A program made the position numbers and the translations under genes. DNA of 64,000 nt from Paraburkholderia agricolaris (lineage in GTDB: Bacteria; Pseudomonadota; Gammaproteobacteria; Burkholderiales; Burkholderiaceae): the NCBI RefSeq assembly GCF_009455635.1, contig NZ_QPER01000002.1, positions 3,348,001-3,412,000 on the forward strand, given 5' to 3'. Below the pieces are notes generated by a model. The model had not been told where the DNA came from, made no database searches, and was given only the letters and a program-made list of their open reading frames with translations. Of the stretch, positions 9,461-17,829 are shown piece after piece; within the stretch, counting starts at the first letter, position 1; every line of letters starts with the position of its first letter.

Positions 9461-11212
9461 TCAGGAGGTGGTTATACCGAATGCCCGCATGACAATGTCG
9501 TCAACGAGTCCGCCTTTACTTAACTCTTGCTTCAGCACTTCGGGGTCTGGCAGAACCAGTTGGTTCAACTCGAACGCCGAAACGTTGGTCGCACCGGATA
9601 TGCACCGAAAGTACCTGTCGACTGGTCGACTCCTCAGGAGCGCTGCTAGTTGCTTCGGCGTCACGGCAGGACGGTCAACATTCTGCTCAAGAATCACAAT
9701 ATGATTCTCGCCGACGAAGCCCCTGTACTTAGTCATTAACGTGACTGGCACAGGGGCTGCCACCAGCCGCAGTGGTTGATCGTTCGACGTAACCCGTTGC
9801 AGAACAACACTTGGGCGGGTGATGACGCCAGGTTGCCTTGTGCTTCCTAAGTCTACGAACGAATGCTTGTCCGGATTGCTCTCATCGGGCTGGAAATCCA
9901 CCCTCGCTCCGCGCTGAGTCAGGACGATGTCCTTCGACCAAATCAGCGGCAGTGCGCTTCGTGCCCTGGCCTTGTTTGCTTTTTTCTTTGAAGGATAAGA
10001 AGGTCGTTCGTCGCGGTTCCAGACGAAGAGTCCAATACGCACACGATAGCCATAGTCAGCGAGTCGGAACTTCAGACGGCTGGCCAGAGTCAAGAGTTGA
10101 ATATCTTCTGGGGCGCGCGGAATTGGCCAAGCTGCTCCAGAGTTCGGAAGCGCGCACTCCCCAACGCCCGTATAAATGCCTTCGCCCGATACAACGGAGA
10201 CCTTGACGTTGGTCGGGAGCGGATGCACCGCGGCATGCTTCCGCAGTATGCAGAGCGCTGTCTCTTGCTCCACGTCGATGAACACGCCAAGTCTGGAACT
10301 GACCATGCCGATGTGGGCAAGAAACGTATTCGCCATGAGGTACGTCCGCAGCTTGCGGAAATACTGTCCCGAAAGAAAACTGGTCGGGGTAACGAGCCCA
10401 ACCAGGCCACTGTCACCAGCAAGCTCAACGCACCGTGCGATGAAGAGTGCATAGATGTTTGGCTGCGCTTCAATGATGTGGTCAAATGACTCGCGCAGTG
10501 GCCCAAGCTCTTCGGCGGTCATTTTTCTGTACGGGGGGTTGCAAACCACAACCCGATGTGCCGCCGACGAGTCAATTGGGTCGAGAAGGGAATCACCCAC
10601 GCGCACGTTAAACCGTGGCTTGTACCCCCCCTCGCGAATCTCGGGATGCAGCGCCATCCGCAGGAAGTGTCTCGACAGACTGCATAGGGTCGGCTCAAGG
10701 TCGATGCCATTGAGGTGTTCTTCGATGTGGAGAAGCACCTGCCTAGTGGTCTTTCCCTGTGCAAGTAAAGCCTCTCGCATTCGGAGGGCAATGGGTGCCA
10801 GAAACGCGGCGCCGCCGCAGGCCGGATCAAAGAACGTATGGACCGCGAAGTCAGCCCCTTGCGTAGCAAGGTCATCGAGCAGGCCTCGAACGAGCGAGGG
10901 CGGCGTAAAGAACATCGCCAACTGCTTGCGCTGTTTTTCGTCAGCGAGCATGGCGTATGCGGAGCTCAGCCAATAGGTCGACTCCAAGAAATCTGCATCA
11001 CGCAAAAATTCGACGAAGCGAACCACTTGAGGCTCCTCACGTAGACTCTTCGACGATGGAAGTCCGTGTGAGCCCAAACCCGGATAGTCGTGGCTGCACC
11101 AAAGCGAAAGTACGGTGCCGACAAACTGATTAGACGGTATTTTCAACCTGAGCAGCAGCCTCCGCAGATCATTAATGCTGCGGAAGATGCTGAGTTTGGA
11201 CTTCGGCTTCAT
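9461..11212 (-). CDS. N6-adenine DNA methyltransferase (DISARM modification gene, DrmMI-type chemistry)
   Basis: A 583-aa protein with the SAM-binding motif FFDPACGGAAFL near residue 129 and the catalytic NPPY motif (VVCNPPYRKM) near 225, the signature of gamma-class N6-adenine methyltransferases of the Eco57I/type I M family. The C-terminal ~200 residues look like a target-recognition domain (GENHIVILEQ, YFRCISGATNVSAFELNQLVLPD). It is the first gene of the operon; start context is weak. In DISARM the methyltransferase marks host DNA as self. Class 2 loci, which carry DrmE, are described with a 5-cytosine methyltransferase (DrmMII); an N6-adenine enzyme next to a DrmE-like gene is unusual. 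It is well under the length I would expect for DrmMI. Confidence 0.85.
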   Translation of the reverse strand: MKPKSKLSIFRSINDLRRLLLRLKIPSNQFVGTVLSLWCSHDYPGLGSHGLPSSKSLREEPQVVRFVEFLRDADFLESTYWLSSAYAMLADEKQRKQLAMFFTPPSLVRGLLDDLATQGADFAVHTFFDPACGGAAFLAPIALRMREALLAQGKTTRQVLLHIEEHLNGIDLEPTLCSLSRHFLRMALHPEIREGGYKPRFNVRVGDSLLDPIDSSAAHRVVVCNPPYRKMTAEELGPLRESFDHIIEAQPNIYALFIARCVELAGDSGLVGLVTPTSFLSGQYFRKLRTYLMANTFLAHIGMVSSRLGVFIDVEQETALCILRKHAAVHPLPTNVKVSVVSGEGIYTGVGECALPNSGAAWPIPRAPEDIQLLTLASRLKFRLADYGYRVRIGLFVWNRDERPSYPSKKKANKARARSALPLIWSKDIVLTQRGARVDFQPDESNPDKHSFVDLGSTRQPGVITRPSVVLQRVTSNDQPLRLVAAPVPVTLMTKYRGFVGENHIVILEQNVDRPAVTPKQLAALLRSRPVDRYFRCISGATNVSAFELNQLVLPDPEVLKQELSKGGLVDDIVMRAFGITTS

Positions 11213-12705
11213 AGGTCTTAGGCGAGAGCTTTAGTCTGTCGTCTCGGACTCGGACCGAGCTTCTGAGTGTTACTGGTGTCGATATGCCCGATCGAGCAAC
11301 GCATATAATCAATGGCGTGCCGAGCTTTGGGAATTGCGATGGCACGACCGTAGCTCACGATTACGGTGCCGAACTCTCGGAGGCGCACGCTTGTCAGATA
11401 GACGCGGCTCAATCCTGCCCCCAGACCCATGACGTTCAACATAGCGGACTGACGAATCCATGTCGTCTGGGACAGCTCTTGGACGTTCGCGATCGCGCAA
11501 CACGGCGTGGGGTCTGCCGACACTCCTTGAGTATCACTAATGGGCTGCGCGCTATAGGCGGCAGTTGCCTTCGTTCTGCGGCTTTGCAATTGGTGGCCTC
11601 TCGAGCTAGCTTTTTAATATTCGCGCGCTATTCGCGTTTGTATCACCGAAGTTCAGTGCTTTTGGGCAGCATCGCGACAAATTCGTCGCGGTTGTGCGGC
11701 ACTATGGCACAGAGTTCCGTCCAACCCACTGACATCTTCTGAAATAGTTTGCACGGCCCACGTCACAACTCAGCGCTAGCATCGCGCATAAGAAGTCCGG
11801 ATTCGACGTTCTTGGTCGACGCCACCGTGACGAGCTGGTACCGACGCAAACATTACTACATTATTACAAATTCTTTTGCTTCCGATGACGCTGTCAGACT
11901 CCGTACCTAAACGGCCGCATTAAACCTACGAGCAGTCCTTCGTCTTGCCGCAGCCAAAGGACGCTTGACCAGGCACCGCCTTGCGCGTCAGGCATTCGCG
12001 AGCTGAACCTCGCAAGATTGCGATCAGCGTCACTCAATGCCGCCACTCGAACGAACCCCGCCTCGAGGGCAAATTTCAAGGTACGACGACCATCCACCGG
12101 GTCACGTTGGCCGGCAAGGGATCGCCCAATCAGACAGTCGTGGCGTCGCCGACTGAACGTTGTCGAACGGGCCGCCGCTACGGACCAGTCTTCGAGACGG
12201 CCGGAGGGCTATGTCCGCAATCACCCATCACGATAGCTCGACATACAGTCAAGCAAATGGCTGAAATGAAGCACGTCATGCCCACAGATCGGGCAATAAG
12301 GAAAATCTTTCAACACTATGATTTGCGTAGCCTCAAGGATCAAGAACAAATCATGCAAGCGTGTGCCGGCGTTACATTCATATTGTCGTTGATCGCACTT
12401 CTTTCTATTGGGGCGAATGCCGTCGCTCAATCGTCGCAGTGCTCTCCTCCGTAGGGTAACGTTGATACGGTGATTTGCAATCATGTCATCCTCCTCGACG
12501 AATATGAAAATATTCAGGCGGAGCAGTAGCGACTCTTCAATGCCGGGAGGCTGTCCTCTGTGAACCTTTCCTTTTGGCAGTAAAGCCTAAAAGCCTTTAA
12601 GTCGAACAGAGCCGCTGCGATGAACACCCTTCGATGCTCAAGCCATGCGTTTCGACTTTCGTGACGTCGATAAATTGACTTTTTTATGAAGCTTGTCGAC
12701 AGTGG
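11213..12705. other. 1.5 kb without a convincing gene, upstream of the DISARM-type operon
   Basis: No frame here shows coding-like composition together with a good start. The stretch near 11840-11880 is AT-rich (tacattattacaaattctt) and may hold the promoter of the methyltransferase operon, though it lies over 600 bp from the start. A plus-strand frame at 12257-12454 has one hydrophobic segment (GVTFILSLIALLSIGANAV) but no ribosome-binding site. The region may be eroded DNA from an older junction. Confidence 0.5.
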
Positions 12706-12954
12706 TCAGCCAACGATCTCGCAGATACCCCATGGCGTATCGAGAATCGCTCCGATTGCAAACCTCGCACCGTCGATTCGCTTCGCCAGAAAGACGACAC
12801 GGGCTGAGGCACCTTCGCGAGCAAACGGACCGATTGCAATCACCTCAAGCTCCGCGTCATGGCATACGATGCGCGAACCGACCCGCGTGCTCGTCCGTCT
12901 GCGCACCGTCGGTCCGGCAACCTTGTCTGGCGTGAACAGATCGTGCCCGTTCAT
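12706..12954 (-). CDS. Small conserved-looking hypothetical protein (82 aa)
   Basis: An 82-aa frame starting MNGHDLFTPDKVAGPT and ending DTPWGICEIVG. Codon use is GC-rich at third positions and the sequence has an alternating beta pattern (SRIVCHDAELEVIAIGPF, ARVVFLAKRIDGARFAIGAIL) that looks like a compact beta-rich domain, so I think it is real. Its ATG overlaps the stop of a tiny upstream frame (ATGA). I do not recognise the family. It points away from the ParB region and towards the DISARM operon. Confidence 0.5.
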   Translation of the reverse strand: MNGHDLFTPDKVAGPTVRRRTSTRVGSRIVCHDAELEVIAIGPFAREGASARVVFLAKRIDGARFAIGAILDTPWGICEIVG

Positions 12955-13034
12955 GACGCGTCCAGCGCAGATGACGCGACATCGACATTCGGTAGTTGTG
13001 CAAGCAGCGCGAGTGACCGCAGATACTCGTCCAT
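12951..13034 (-). CDS. Tiny upstream frame coupled to the 82-aa gene (27 aa)
   Basis: An ATG at 13034 opens a 27-codon frame (MDEYLRSLALLAQLPNVDVA...) whose stop overlaps the next start as ATGA, the classic layout for translational coupling. The predicted peptide is an amphipathic helix. It may be a real small gene, a leader, or the remnant of a longer gene; I cannot separate these. Confidence 0.3.
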   Translation of the reverse strand: MDEYLRSLALLAQLPNVDVASSALDAS

Positions 13035-13339
13035 CAGTCTCGACTCCATTCGACGATTTCCCGCATTTTATCGGTTGATCCGCTGAAAGGTTACCTACTC
13101 AAATGCACCTGCCGTGAGCAAACCCGGAGGCACCACGTTTCGGTGAGACGTGCATCCCCGCCGCCGTTCTGCCCTGTGACGCAGGAGTTGCGCAACCTGC
13201 CCCTGTGCCATCCGGACGCCTCCCGACGCTTACGCGCCGGGACCGGGCTTTCGCGCTGCGCATCGAGCCGCATCCCGCGTCTCGCCCCTTCGGGCGTCAA
13301 TCCCTGGCGCAGCAGATAACCCTTTCACAGTCTATCCAG

Positions 13340-13358
13340 GCGTGGCCGACGGCCACGC
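13340..13358. repeat. Short perfect hairpin ahead of the DUF932 gene
   Basis: GCGTGGCC, a 3-base loop, then GGCCACGC: an 8-bp perfect stem. It is one of several structures in the 600-bp non-coding stretch 13090-13683 that precedes the DUF932 and ParB-like genes. No T-run follows, so a simple terminator is unlikely. Confidence 0.6.
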
Positions 13359-13448
13359 AGCCGCGCCTACCGCGCGGCGTCCCTGTCCGGTCAACCCCGA
13401 GGCATGGCATGCACCCGGCTCCGAAGTTCCCGCCCAGACCCCGCGACC

Positions 13449-13543
13449 GTAGCCGATAGCGGGTGGGCATCAAGGGGCGAGGGACCGTGTTGCCCGCACC
13501 CCTCCCTCGCCTTTTTCCTTGACCCCCACCCGCTATCGGCTAC
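13449..13543. promoter_or_regulatory. Long inverted repeat upstream of DUF932 (possible single-strand promoter or origin structure)
   Basis: The arms GTAGCCGATAGCGGGTGGG (13449-13467) and its exact complement (13525-13543) are 19 bp, perfect, and separated by 57 bp. Towards the loop the pairing continues imperfectly (CAAGG...GCGAGGGA against the complement of TCCCTCGCC...CCTTG), so the fold could reach about 30 pairs with bulges. It ends 140 bp before the DUF932 start. Folded elements of this kind serve as Frpo-like single-strand promoters or priming sites in leading regions of conjugative plasmids; that role here is inference. Confidence 0.6.
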
Positions 13544-13683
13544 TTGAGTCGCACGGGCGGAAACCCGGGAGCCTGGCGGCAGCAAAGCCAACCCCGGGTT
13601 CCACCGGGAGGTGTCCAGCGCTAACAGCAAGACACATCCCGCCGCCCGGTTCAGGTCCTCAACCCTTTGCTCTGGAGACTGTC

Positions 13684-14517
13684 ATGCAACTCGCTTCCTC
13701 CTTCCGTTACGGCTCCCCGATGCTCCGCTCCGACTCGCCCCTGCCGGATGACCAGATCCGCCGCGTTGCCCCGTCCATCTTCGCGGACGACAAGCATGAA
13801 AGCCGCTCGGAGCGTTACACCTACATCCCGACCATCGACGTGCTGCGCGGTCTGCGCAATGAAGGTTTCCAGCCCTTCATGGTCTGCCAGACCCGCGTAC
13901 GCGATCAGGACAAGCGCGAATTCACCAAGCATCTGATCCGCATGCGCCCTGCAAGCGACATTACCGGCGAGGACGTCAACGAAATCATCCTCCTCAATTC
14001 GCACGACGGAAGCAGCGGATTCCAGCTACTCGGTGGCGTCTATCGCTTCGTCTGCCAGAACGGCATGGTTGCGGGCGAAACCGTGGGCGAGGTCCGCGTC
14101 CCTCACAGGGGCAACATCGTGCAGAACGTCATCAACGGCGCGTTCGACGTGCTCGACGGCTTTGATCTGATCCGCGAACAGAAGGACGGCATGCGCGCCG
14201 TCACGCTCACCCATGACGAACAGCACGCGTTCGCCCGCTCGGCCCTCGCCCTGCGGTACGACCCGACCGCTGCGGAAGCGCCCGCGCCGATCACTGAAAG
14301 TCAGCTTCTGAACGTGCGCCGCTTCGAAGACCGCCGTGATGACCTATGGACGGTTTTTAACCGCATTCAGGAGTCGTTGACCAAGGGCGGCCTGCACGGG
14401 CGCTCGCGTAGCGGACGCTCCATGTCCACCCGCCCCGTCACCGGCATCGACCAGAACGTGAAACTGAACCGCGCGCTGTGGATGCTCGCGGACGCGATGC
14501 GCCAGATGAAGGCATAA
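13684..14517 (+). CDS. DUF932 domain plasmid protein
   Basis: A 277-aa protein. The start is ATG at 13684 with GGAGA seven bases upstream; the frame is open further 5' but that extension runs through the inverted-repeat region and is not protein-like. Features of DUF932 are the N-terminal RYTYIPTIDVLRGLRNEGF segment, the central HDGSSGFQLLGGVYRFVCQNGMV motif and the C-terminal helices (NRIQESLTKGG). DUF932 proteins are widespread on plasmids and phages, usually next to ParB-like genes, with no settled biochemical role. The ParB-like gene follows after 131 bp on the same strand. Confidence 0.85.
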   Translation: MQLASSFRYGSPMLRSDSPLPDDQIRRVAPSIFADDKHESRSERYTYIPTIDVLRGLRNEGFQPFMVCQTRVRDQDKREFTKHLIRMRPASDITGEDVNEIILLNSHDGSSGFQLLGGVYRFVCQNGMVAGETVGEVRVPHRGNIVQNVINGAFDVLDGFDLIREQKDGMRAVTLTHDEQHAFARSALALRYDPTAAEAPAPITESQLLNVRRFEDRRDDLWTVFNRIQESLTKGGLHGRSRSGRSMSTRPVTGIDQNVKLNRALWMLADAMRQMKA

Positions 14518-14648
14518 GCACGGCACGGGCGGCGGCCCATTGCCGCCCAACTCCGGCTCATACCATCAGGAGTCCTATCCGGGTCAATCCTGATGGCAAG
14601 CCGCAGCACCGTGACCCGGAACCTTCCTTTCTCTATCTGGAGCAAATC

Positions 14649-16931
14649 ATGCAAGCCGAAGTCAACACGCAAATGAACGATATCGCAAACGCCGCCGAAG
14701 CCCATACCCTCACAGACGCGACGGCCAACGCTGAGCCGCTGCTCGAAACCAGTTTCGGCAACGAGCAGCCGGTCGTGTCCGTGCCGTATTCCGCCCTGCG
14801 GCGCTCGCCGCTCAATGCCCGTACCAAACCGCTATCTGGCATTGACTCGCTCGCCACGAACATCAGGGCAAAAGGGCTGTTGCAAAACTTGATTGTTCAC
14901 GAAATGAAGGGCTCGCGCGGCAAACATCGCAAGCTTGGCGTCTGTGCCGGTCAGCGCAGACAGGCCGCACTCGACCTGCTGTTCGAGCAGAAACACATCG
15001 CCGCCGATTATCCGGTGCCGGTGCGCATCGTCAGCGAGGGCGAAGCCCTTGCCATTTCGCTGATCGAGAACAGCGAACGCGAGGGACTTGATCCGTTCGA
15101 CGTGCTGCGCGCCTACCGGATGCTCGCTGAGGAAGGTCGCAGCATCGATTACGTGGCCGCGCTTTTCTCGGCCGCACCGATCACGATCAAACGACGCATG
15201 AAGCTCGCCAACGCCTCCCCAAAGCTGCTTGCCCTGCTGCGCGAGGACGCCATCACGCTCGACCAGCTTTCGGCGCTCGTGCTCACCGATGACCACGAAA
15301 CGCAGGAGCACATCTGGTTCGAAGCAAACGAGTGGCAACGTCAGCCCAACTATCTGCGGCAGTCGATCACGCGCACCGAGATTGACGCGAGACGCAGCCG
15401 TCTGGTGCGCTTTGTGGGGCTGGATGCCTATGAAGCAGCGGGCGGTTACGTGAGACGTGACCTCTTCAGCGACGACGAGAACGCGGGCTACATTGCCGAC
15501 CCCGAACTGCTGCAACGTCTCGCCGCCGCGAAGCTCGACGCCGCCGCCGAAGAAGTCCGCGTCGAAGGTTGGGGCTGGACCGAACAGCGCATCGAGCGCG
15601 ACGTGTTCGAACTGAACCGCTGCGGCAGGCTGCAACCGGTGCAGCACCCCTTCACCGACGACGAACAGCGGGAAATGGACGCGCTCACCGCGCAGCAGGA
15701 TGAACTGGCCGAAAAGTTCGAATCATTGTCTGAGGACGATGAAAACGCGTACGAGGAAACCGAACGGCTCGAAACCGAAATCGACAGGGTGAACGCGGCC
15801 ATTTTCGCGCTGGAAAGCCGCGCGGAAACATGGGACGTGCAGCAGATGGCCGAAGCGGGCGCATTTGTGATGGTCGGCCCGCAGGGCGAACTGATCATCG
15901 AGCGGGGTCTGGTGCGCCGTGAGAACAGCGCTGCACTGGATGCGGTGGGCGCGACCGTGACCGGCACGCCGGAAACTGAACGCGCATCCGGCGAGAAAGA
16001 GAAACCCGAAGCGACAGAGAAGCCCGTTCACAGCGCGAAGCTGTGCCAGCGCCTCACTGCGCACCGCGCCGCCGCTGTTCACGCGGAACTGATCGCGCAG
16101 CCAACCATCGCCCTCGCCGCCGTCCTGCAACGCCTGATTCCGGAAGTCTTTCCGGAACGGTACGGCGTCTCGTTCGTCTCACACGCGCTTAAACTGTCCT
16201 GCAACAGCAACCACGACAGTCTGCTCGGCGCGGCGGATGACCTAGCCACCAGCACCGCGTGGAACCTCATCGAGGCGCAGCGCGAGCGGTGGGGCCGAGA
16301 ACTCCCGGCGCGGCGTGCGGACCTGCTGCCGTGGCTGATCGAACAGGACCCCGGCACGACCCTGCTCGACCTGCTCGCCTTCTGCACCGGCGCGTTGCTT
16401 GACGGTATCGCGGGCGACGAAATGCCTCATTCCATCAATGCGCTCGCGAGTGCACTGAACCTCGATATGACGCGGTACTGGACGCCCACGCGCGCCTCGT
16501 ATTTCGATCACGTCAGCAAGGCGCGCATCACGGAGGTCGTCGCCAGCGCCGTGTCGCCGAAGGTGGCCGCCGACCTCGGCAAGATGAAGAAGGCCGACGC
16601 GGCAGCCGCCGCTGAACTGCGGCTCGTGAAAGCCTCATGGCTCCCGGAAATCCTCACCGATCGCGAAGTCCCGGCCACGCCTTCGTGGGAAAGCCACGAC
16701 GACGAGGATGAGGACGACAGCGACGATGCCAATACCGGGGACGGAGGGAACGACACGCCGGAAGCTGAGGACGGCGACACGGAACCGGATGCCGGGACCG
16801 GCACGGAACGCATCAACAACACACCTGCCGACGCGGAAGCCGCTCTCGGCGCCAGCAGTCCGCTGACGCCGTGGCCCTTCCCCACTGCGGATGGCATGAA
16901 CGGCACGCAATCTGGCCCGCGCGCGGCCTGA
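14649..16931 (+). CDS. Large ParB/RepB/Spo0J-domain plasmid protein
   Basis: A 760-aa protein from ATG 14649 (TGGAG six to eight bases upstream). The N-terminal ParB nuclease-like domain is seen as PLSGIDSLATNIRAKGLLQNLIVHE, GKHRKLGVCAGQRRQAAL (the GxRR box) and AISLIENSEREGLDPFDVLRAYRML, then a helix-turn-helix (IDYVAALFSAAPITIKRRMKLA). A coiled segment (ELAEKFESLSEDDENAYEETERLETEIDRVNAA) and a long helical C-terminal part follow, ending in an acidic tail (DDEDEDDSDDANTGDGG). It is about twice the length of a partition ParB. Such proteins occur with DUF932 on Burkholderia-type plasmids and may act in transfer or establishment rather than partition. No ParA lies directly beside it. Confidence 0.85.
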   Translation: MQAEVNTQMNDIANAAEAHTLTDATANAEPLLETSFGNEQPVVSVPYSALRRSPLNARTKPLSGIDSLATNIRAKGLLQNLIVHEMKGSRGKHRKLGVCAGQRRQAALDLLFEQKHIAADYPVPVRIVSEGEALAISLIENSEREGLDPFDVLRAYRMLAEEGRSIDYVAALFSAAPITIKRRMKLANASPKLLALLREDAITLDQLSALVLTDDHETQEHIWFEANEWQRQPNYLRQSITRTEIDARRSRLVRFVGLDAYEAAGGYVRRDLFSDDENAGYIADPELLQRLAAAKLDAAAEEVRVEGWGWTEQRIERDVFELNRCGRLQPVQHPFTDDEQREMDALTAQQDELAEKFESLSEDDENAYEETERLETEIDRVNAAIFALESRAETWDVQQMAEAGAFVMVGPQGELIIERGLVRRENSAALDAVGATVTGTPETERASGEKEKPEATEKPVHSAKLCQRLTAHRAAAVHAELIAQPTIALAAVLQRLIPEVFPERYGVSFVSHALKLSCNSNHDSLLGAADDLATSTAWNLIEAQRERWGRELPARRADLLPWLIEQDPGTTLLDLLAFCTGALLDGIAGDEMPHSINALASALNLDMTRYWTPTRASYFDHVSKARITEVVASAVSPKVAADLGKMKKADAAAAAELRLVKASWLPEILTDREVPATPSWESHDDEDEDDSDDANTGDGGNDTPEAEDGDTEPDAGTGTERINNTPADAEAALGASSPLTPWPFPTADGMNGTQSGPRAA

Positions 16932-17155
16932 CCGTGCTCGCCACCAATGCCGAAGGATCGTCCGACCTCTACCTGACGTTCGTCGAGGTGACCGACCTGC
17001 AATACAACGAGGGGCAGCACTACGACATGGCGCTCGCCCGCGCCGAAGATGAAGGCTACCGTCCACCGATGATTACCTTCGACCAGAACGACGCGGCAGC
17101 AGACATGCTCCGCCACGCCACCGCGTTCATGGAAGGCGAGACCGATGGAGCGTAG
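16871..17155 (+). CDS. Small hypothetical protein after the ParB-like gene
   Basis: The frame from ATG 16871 gives 94 aa but overlaps the ParB-like end by 61 bp; a GTG at 16934, three bases past the ParB stop, would give 74 aa and starts right at the protein-like part (VLATNAEGSSDLYLTFVEVTDLQYNEG). The rest (HYDMALARAEDEGYRPPMITFDQNDAAADML) looks like a genuine acidic plasmid protein. Start choice is open. It is followed at once by a perfect hairpin at 17157-17192 and overlaps the convergent TraM-like gene by 100 bp. Family unknown. Confidence 0.6.
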   Translation: MALPHCGWHERHAIWPARGLTVLATNAEGSSDLYLTFVEVTDLQYNEGQHYDMALARAEDEGYRPPMITFDQNDAAADMLRHATAFMEGETDGA

Positions 17156-17829
17156 GCTGTGCGGGCGGACGGTGAATCGTCCGCCCGCACAGAATGGCCG
17201 CTCGCCCACCAACCTGCCAGCCCTCCAAAGCCACCCGCCAGCATCATCACAACCAGCCCGCCGATTGCCAGCCCGTAACACACCCTCACGAACCGCCGTG
17301 CGGCAACCCGTTCATAAGACGCCACTGCTGCATCGAGCCGTTGCCGCTGATCGCGTGCCGCGACAGCCATCGCACCCACGAGCCGGTTGCCTGCTGCATG
17401 GGCAATCCGGTTCGCGGCCCGTTCCGACAGCAACGTCAACGCCTCGCTGTTCAGTTCCGCGAGCGCGGCCCGATAGCGCGTTTCGTGCTCGCTGATCATC
17501 TGCTCCGCCAGTTCAATCGTCGCCTTGCAGCGCGCGAGCGCGTCGCGATGCTGCGCCATCAGCGCATCCACCGCCGTGCCCGTCTCGGCCCGTACCGCAT
17601 CGAGACTCCCTGCGCCCGCCTGCCGGATGCGTTCCGGCATCGCCTCATAGAGCTGCCCGTAGTATTCGAGCATGACCAGCACAGACCACAGCGCATCGTT
17701 ATCGCGCAGGTTCAGTGCCCCCGACACCCGCCGCATCCGCAAGATACTGGCGTCGTCGGGTAATTCGCCCGTGACGTCGAGAAACAGGCGGGCAAGTTCA
17801 TCCGGCGGCCTGCCCCGCCTGTTACCCAT
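17056..17829 (-). CDS. TraM/StbC-like membrane protein of the transfer-initiation module
   Basis: A 257-aa protein. Residues 1-80 are mixed (GRPPDELARLFLDVTGELPDD), 85-180 form a long helical, probably coiled domain (AETGTAVDALMAQHRDALARCKATIELAEQMISEHETRY), and one glycine-rich membrane segment lies near 185-212 (VCYGLAIGGLVVMMLAGGFGGLAGWW). The last ~40 residues are encoded across the hairpin and the opposite gene and look non-native (serine-rich), so the original stop may have been lost. Third gene of a set with a ParA-like ATPase and a small DNA-binding protein, overlapping the ATPase gene by 8 bp. IncP TraM and R388 StbC hold the same place; assignment is by context and topology. Confidence 0.55.
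   Translation of the reverse strand: MGNRRGRPPDELARLFLDVTGELPDDASILRMRRVSGALNLRDNDALWSVLVMLEYYGQLYEAMPERIRQAGAGSLDAVRAETGTAVDALMAQHRDALARCKATIELAEQMISEHETRYRAALAELNSEALTLLSERAANRIAHAAGNRLVGAMAVAARDQRQRLDAAVASYERVAARRFVRVCYGLAIGGLVVMMLAGGFGGLAGWWASGHSVRADDSPSARTAYAPSVSPSMNAVAWRSMSAAASFWSKVIIGGR
17157..17192. terminator. Perfect 15-bp hairpin between convergent genes
   Basis: CTGTGCGGGCGGACG (17157-17171), a six-base loop, and the exact complement (17178-17192). The stem is very GC-rich and starts two bases after the stop of the plus-strand small gene. No U-tract follows on either side, so intrinsic termination is not certain, but location between converging genes fits a bidirectional terminator. 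It lies inside the reading frame of the minus-strand TraM-like gene. Confidence 0.65.

Noticed and set aside
9461..11212. Stand-alone type II restriction-modification system
   Set aside because: No restriction endonuclease is next to the methyltransferase, and it is packed with DrmA- and DrmB-like genes.
1..11212. BREX system
   Set aside because: No PglZ, BrxC/PglY or BrxL-type protein is seen; the SHGVD helicase plus DUF1998 pair points to DISARM.
11284..12454. Several 100-150 codon frames between the methyltransferase and 12.7 kb
   Set aside because: No ribosome-binding sites, no motifs, frames on both strands overlap each other, and codon use is not like the neighbours.
14649..16931. Chromosome or plasmid partition parB with a parA partner
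   Set aside because: The protein is twice the usual length, has no adjacent parA on its strand, and the nearest ATPase belongs to a TraL-like set.
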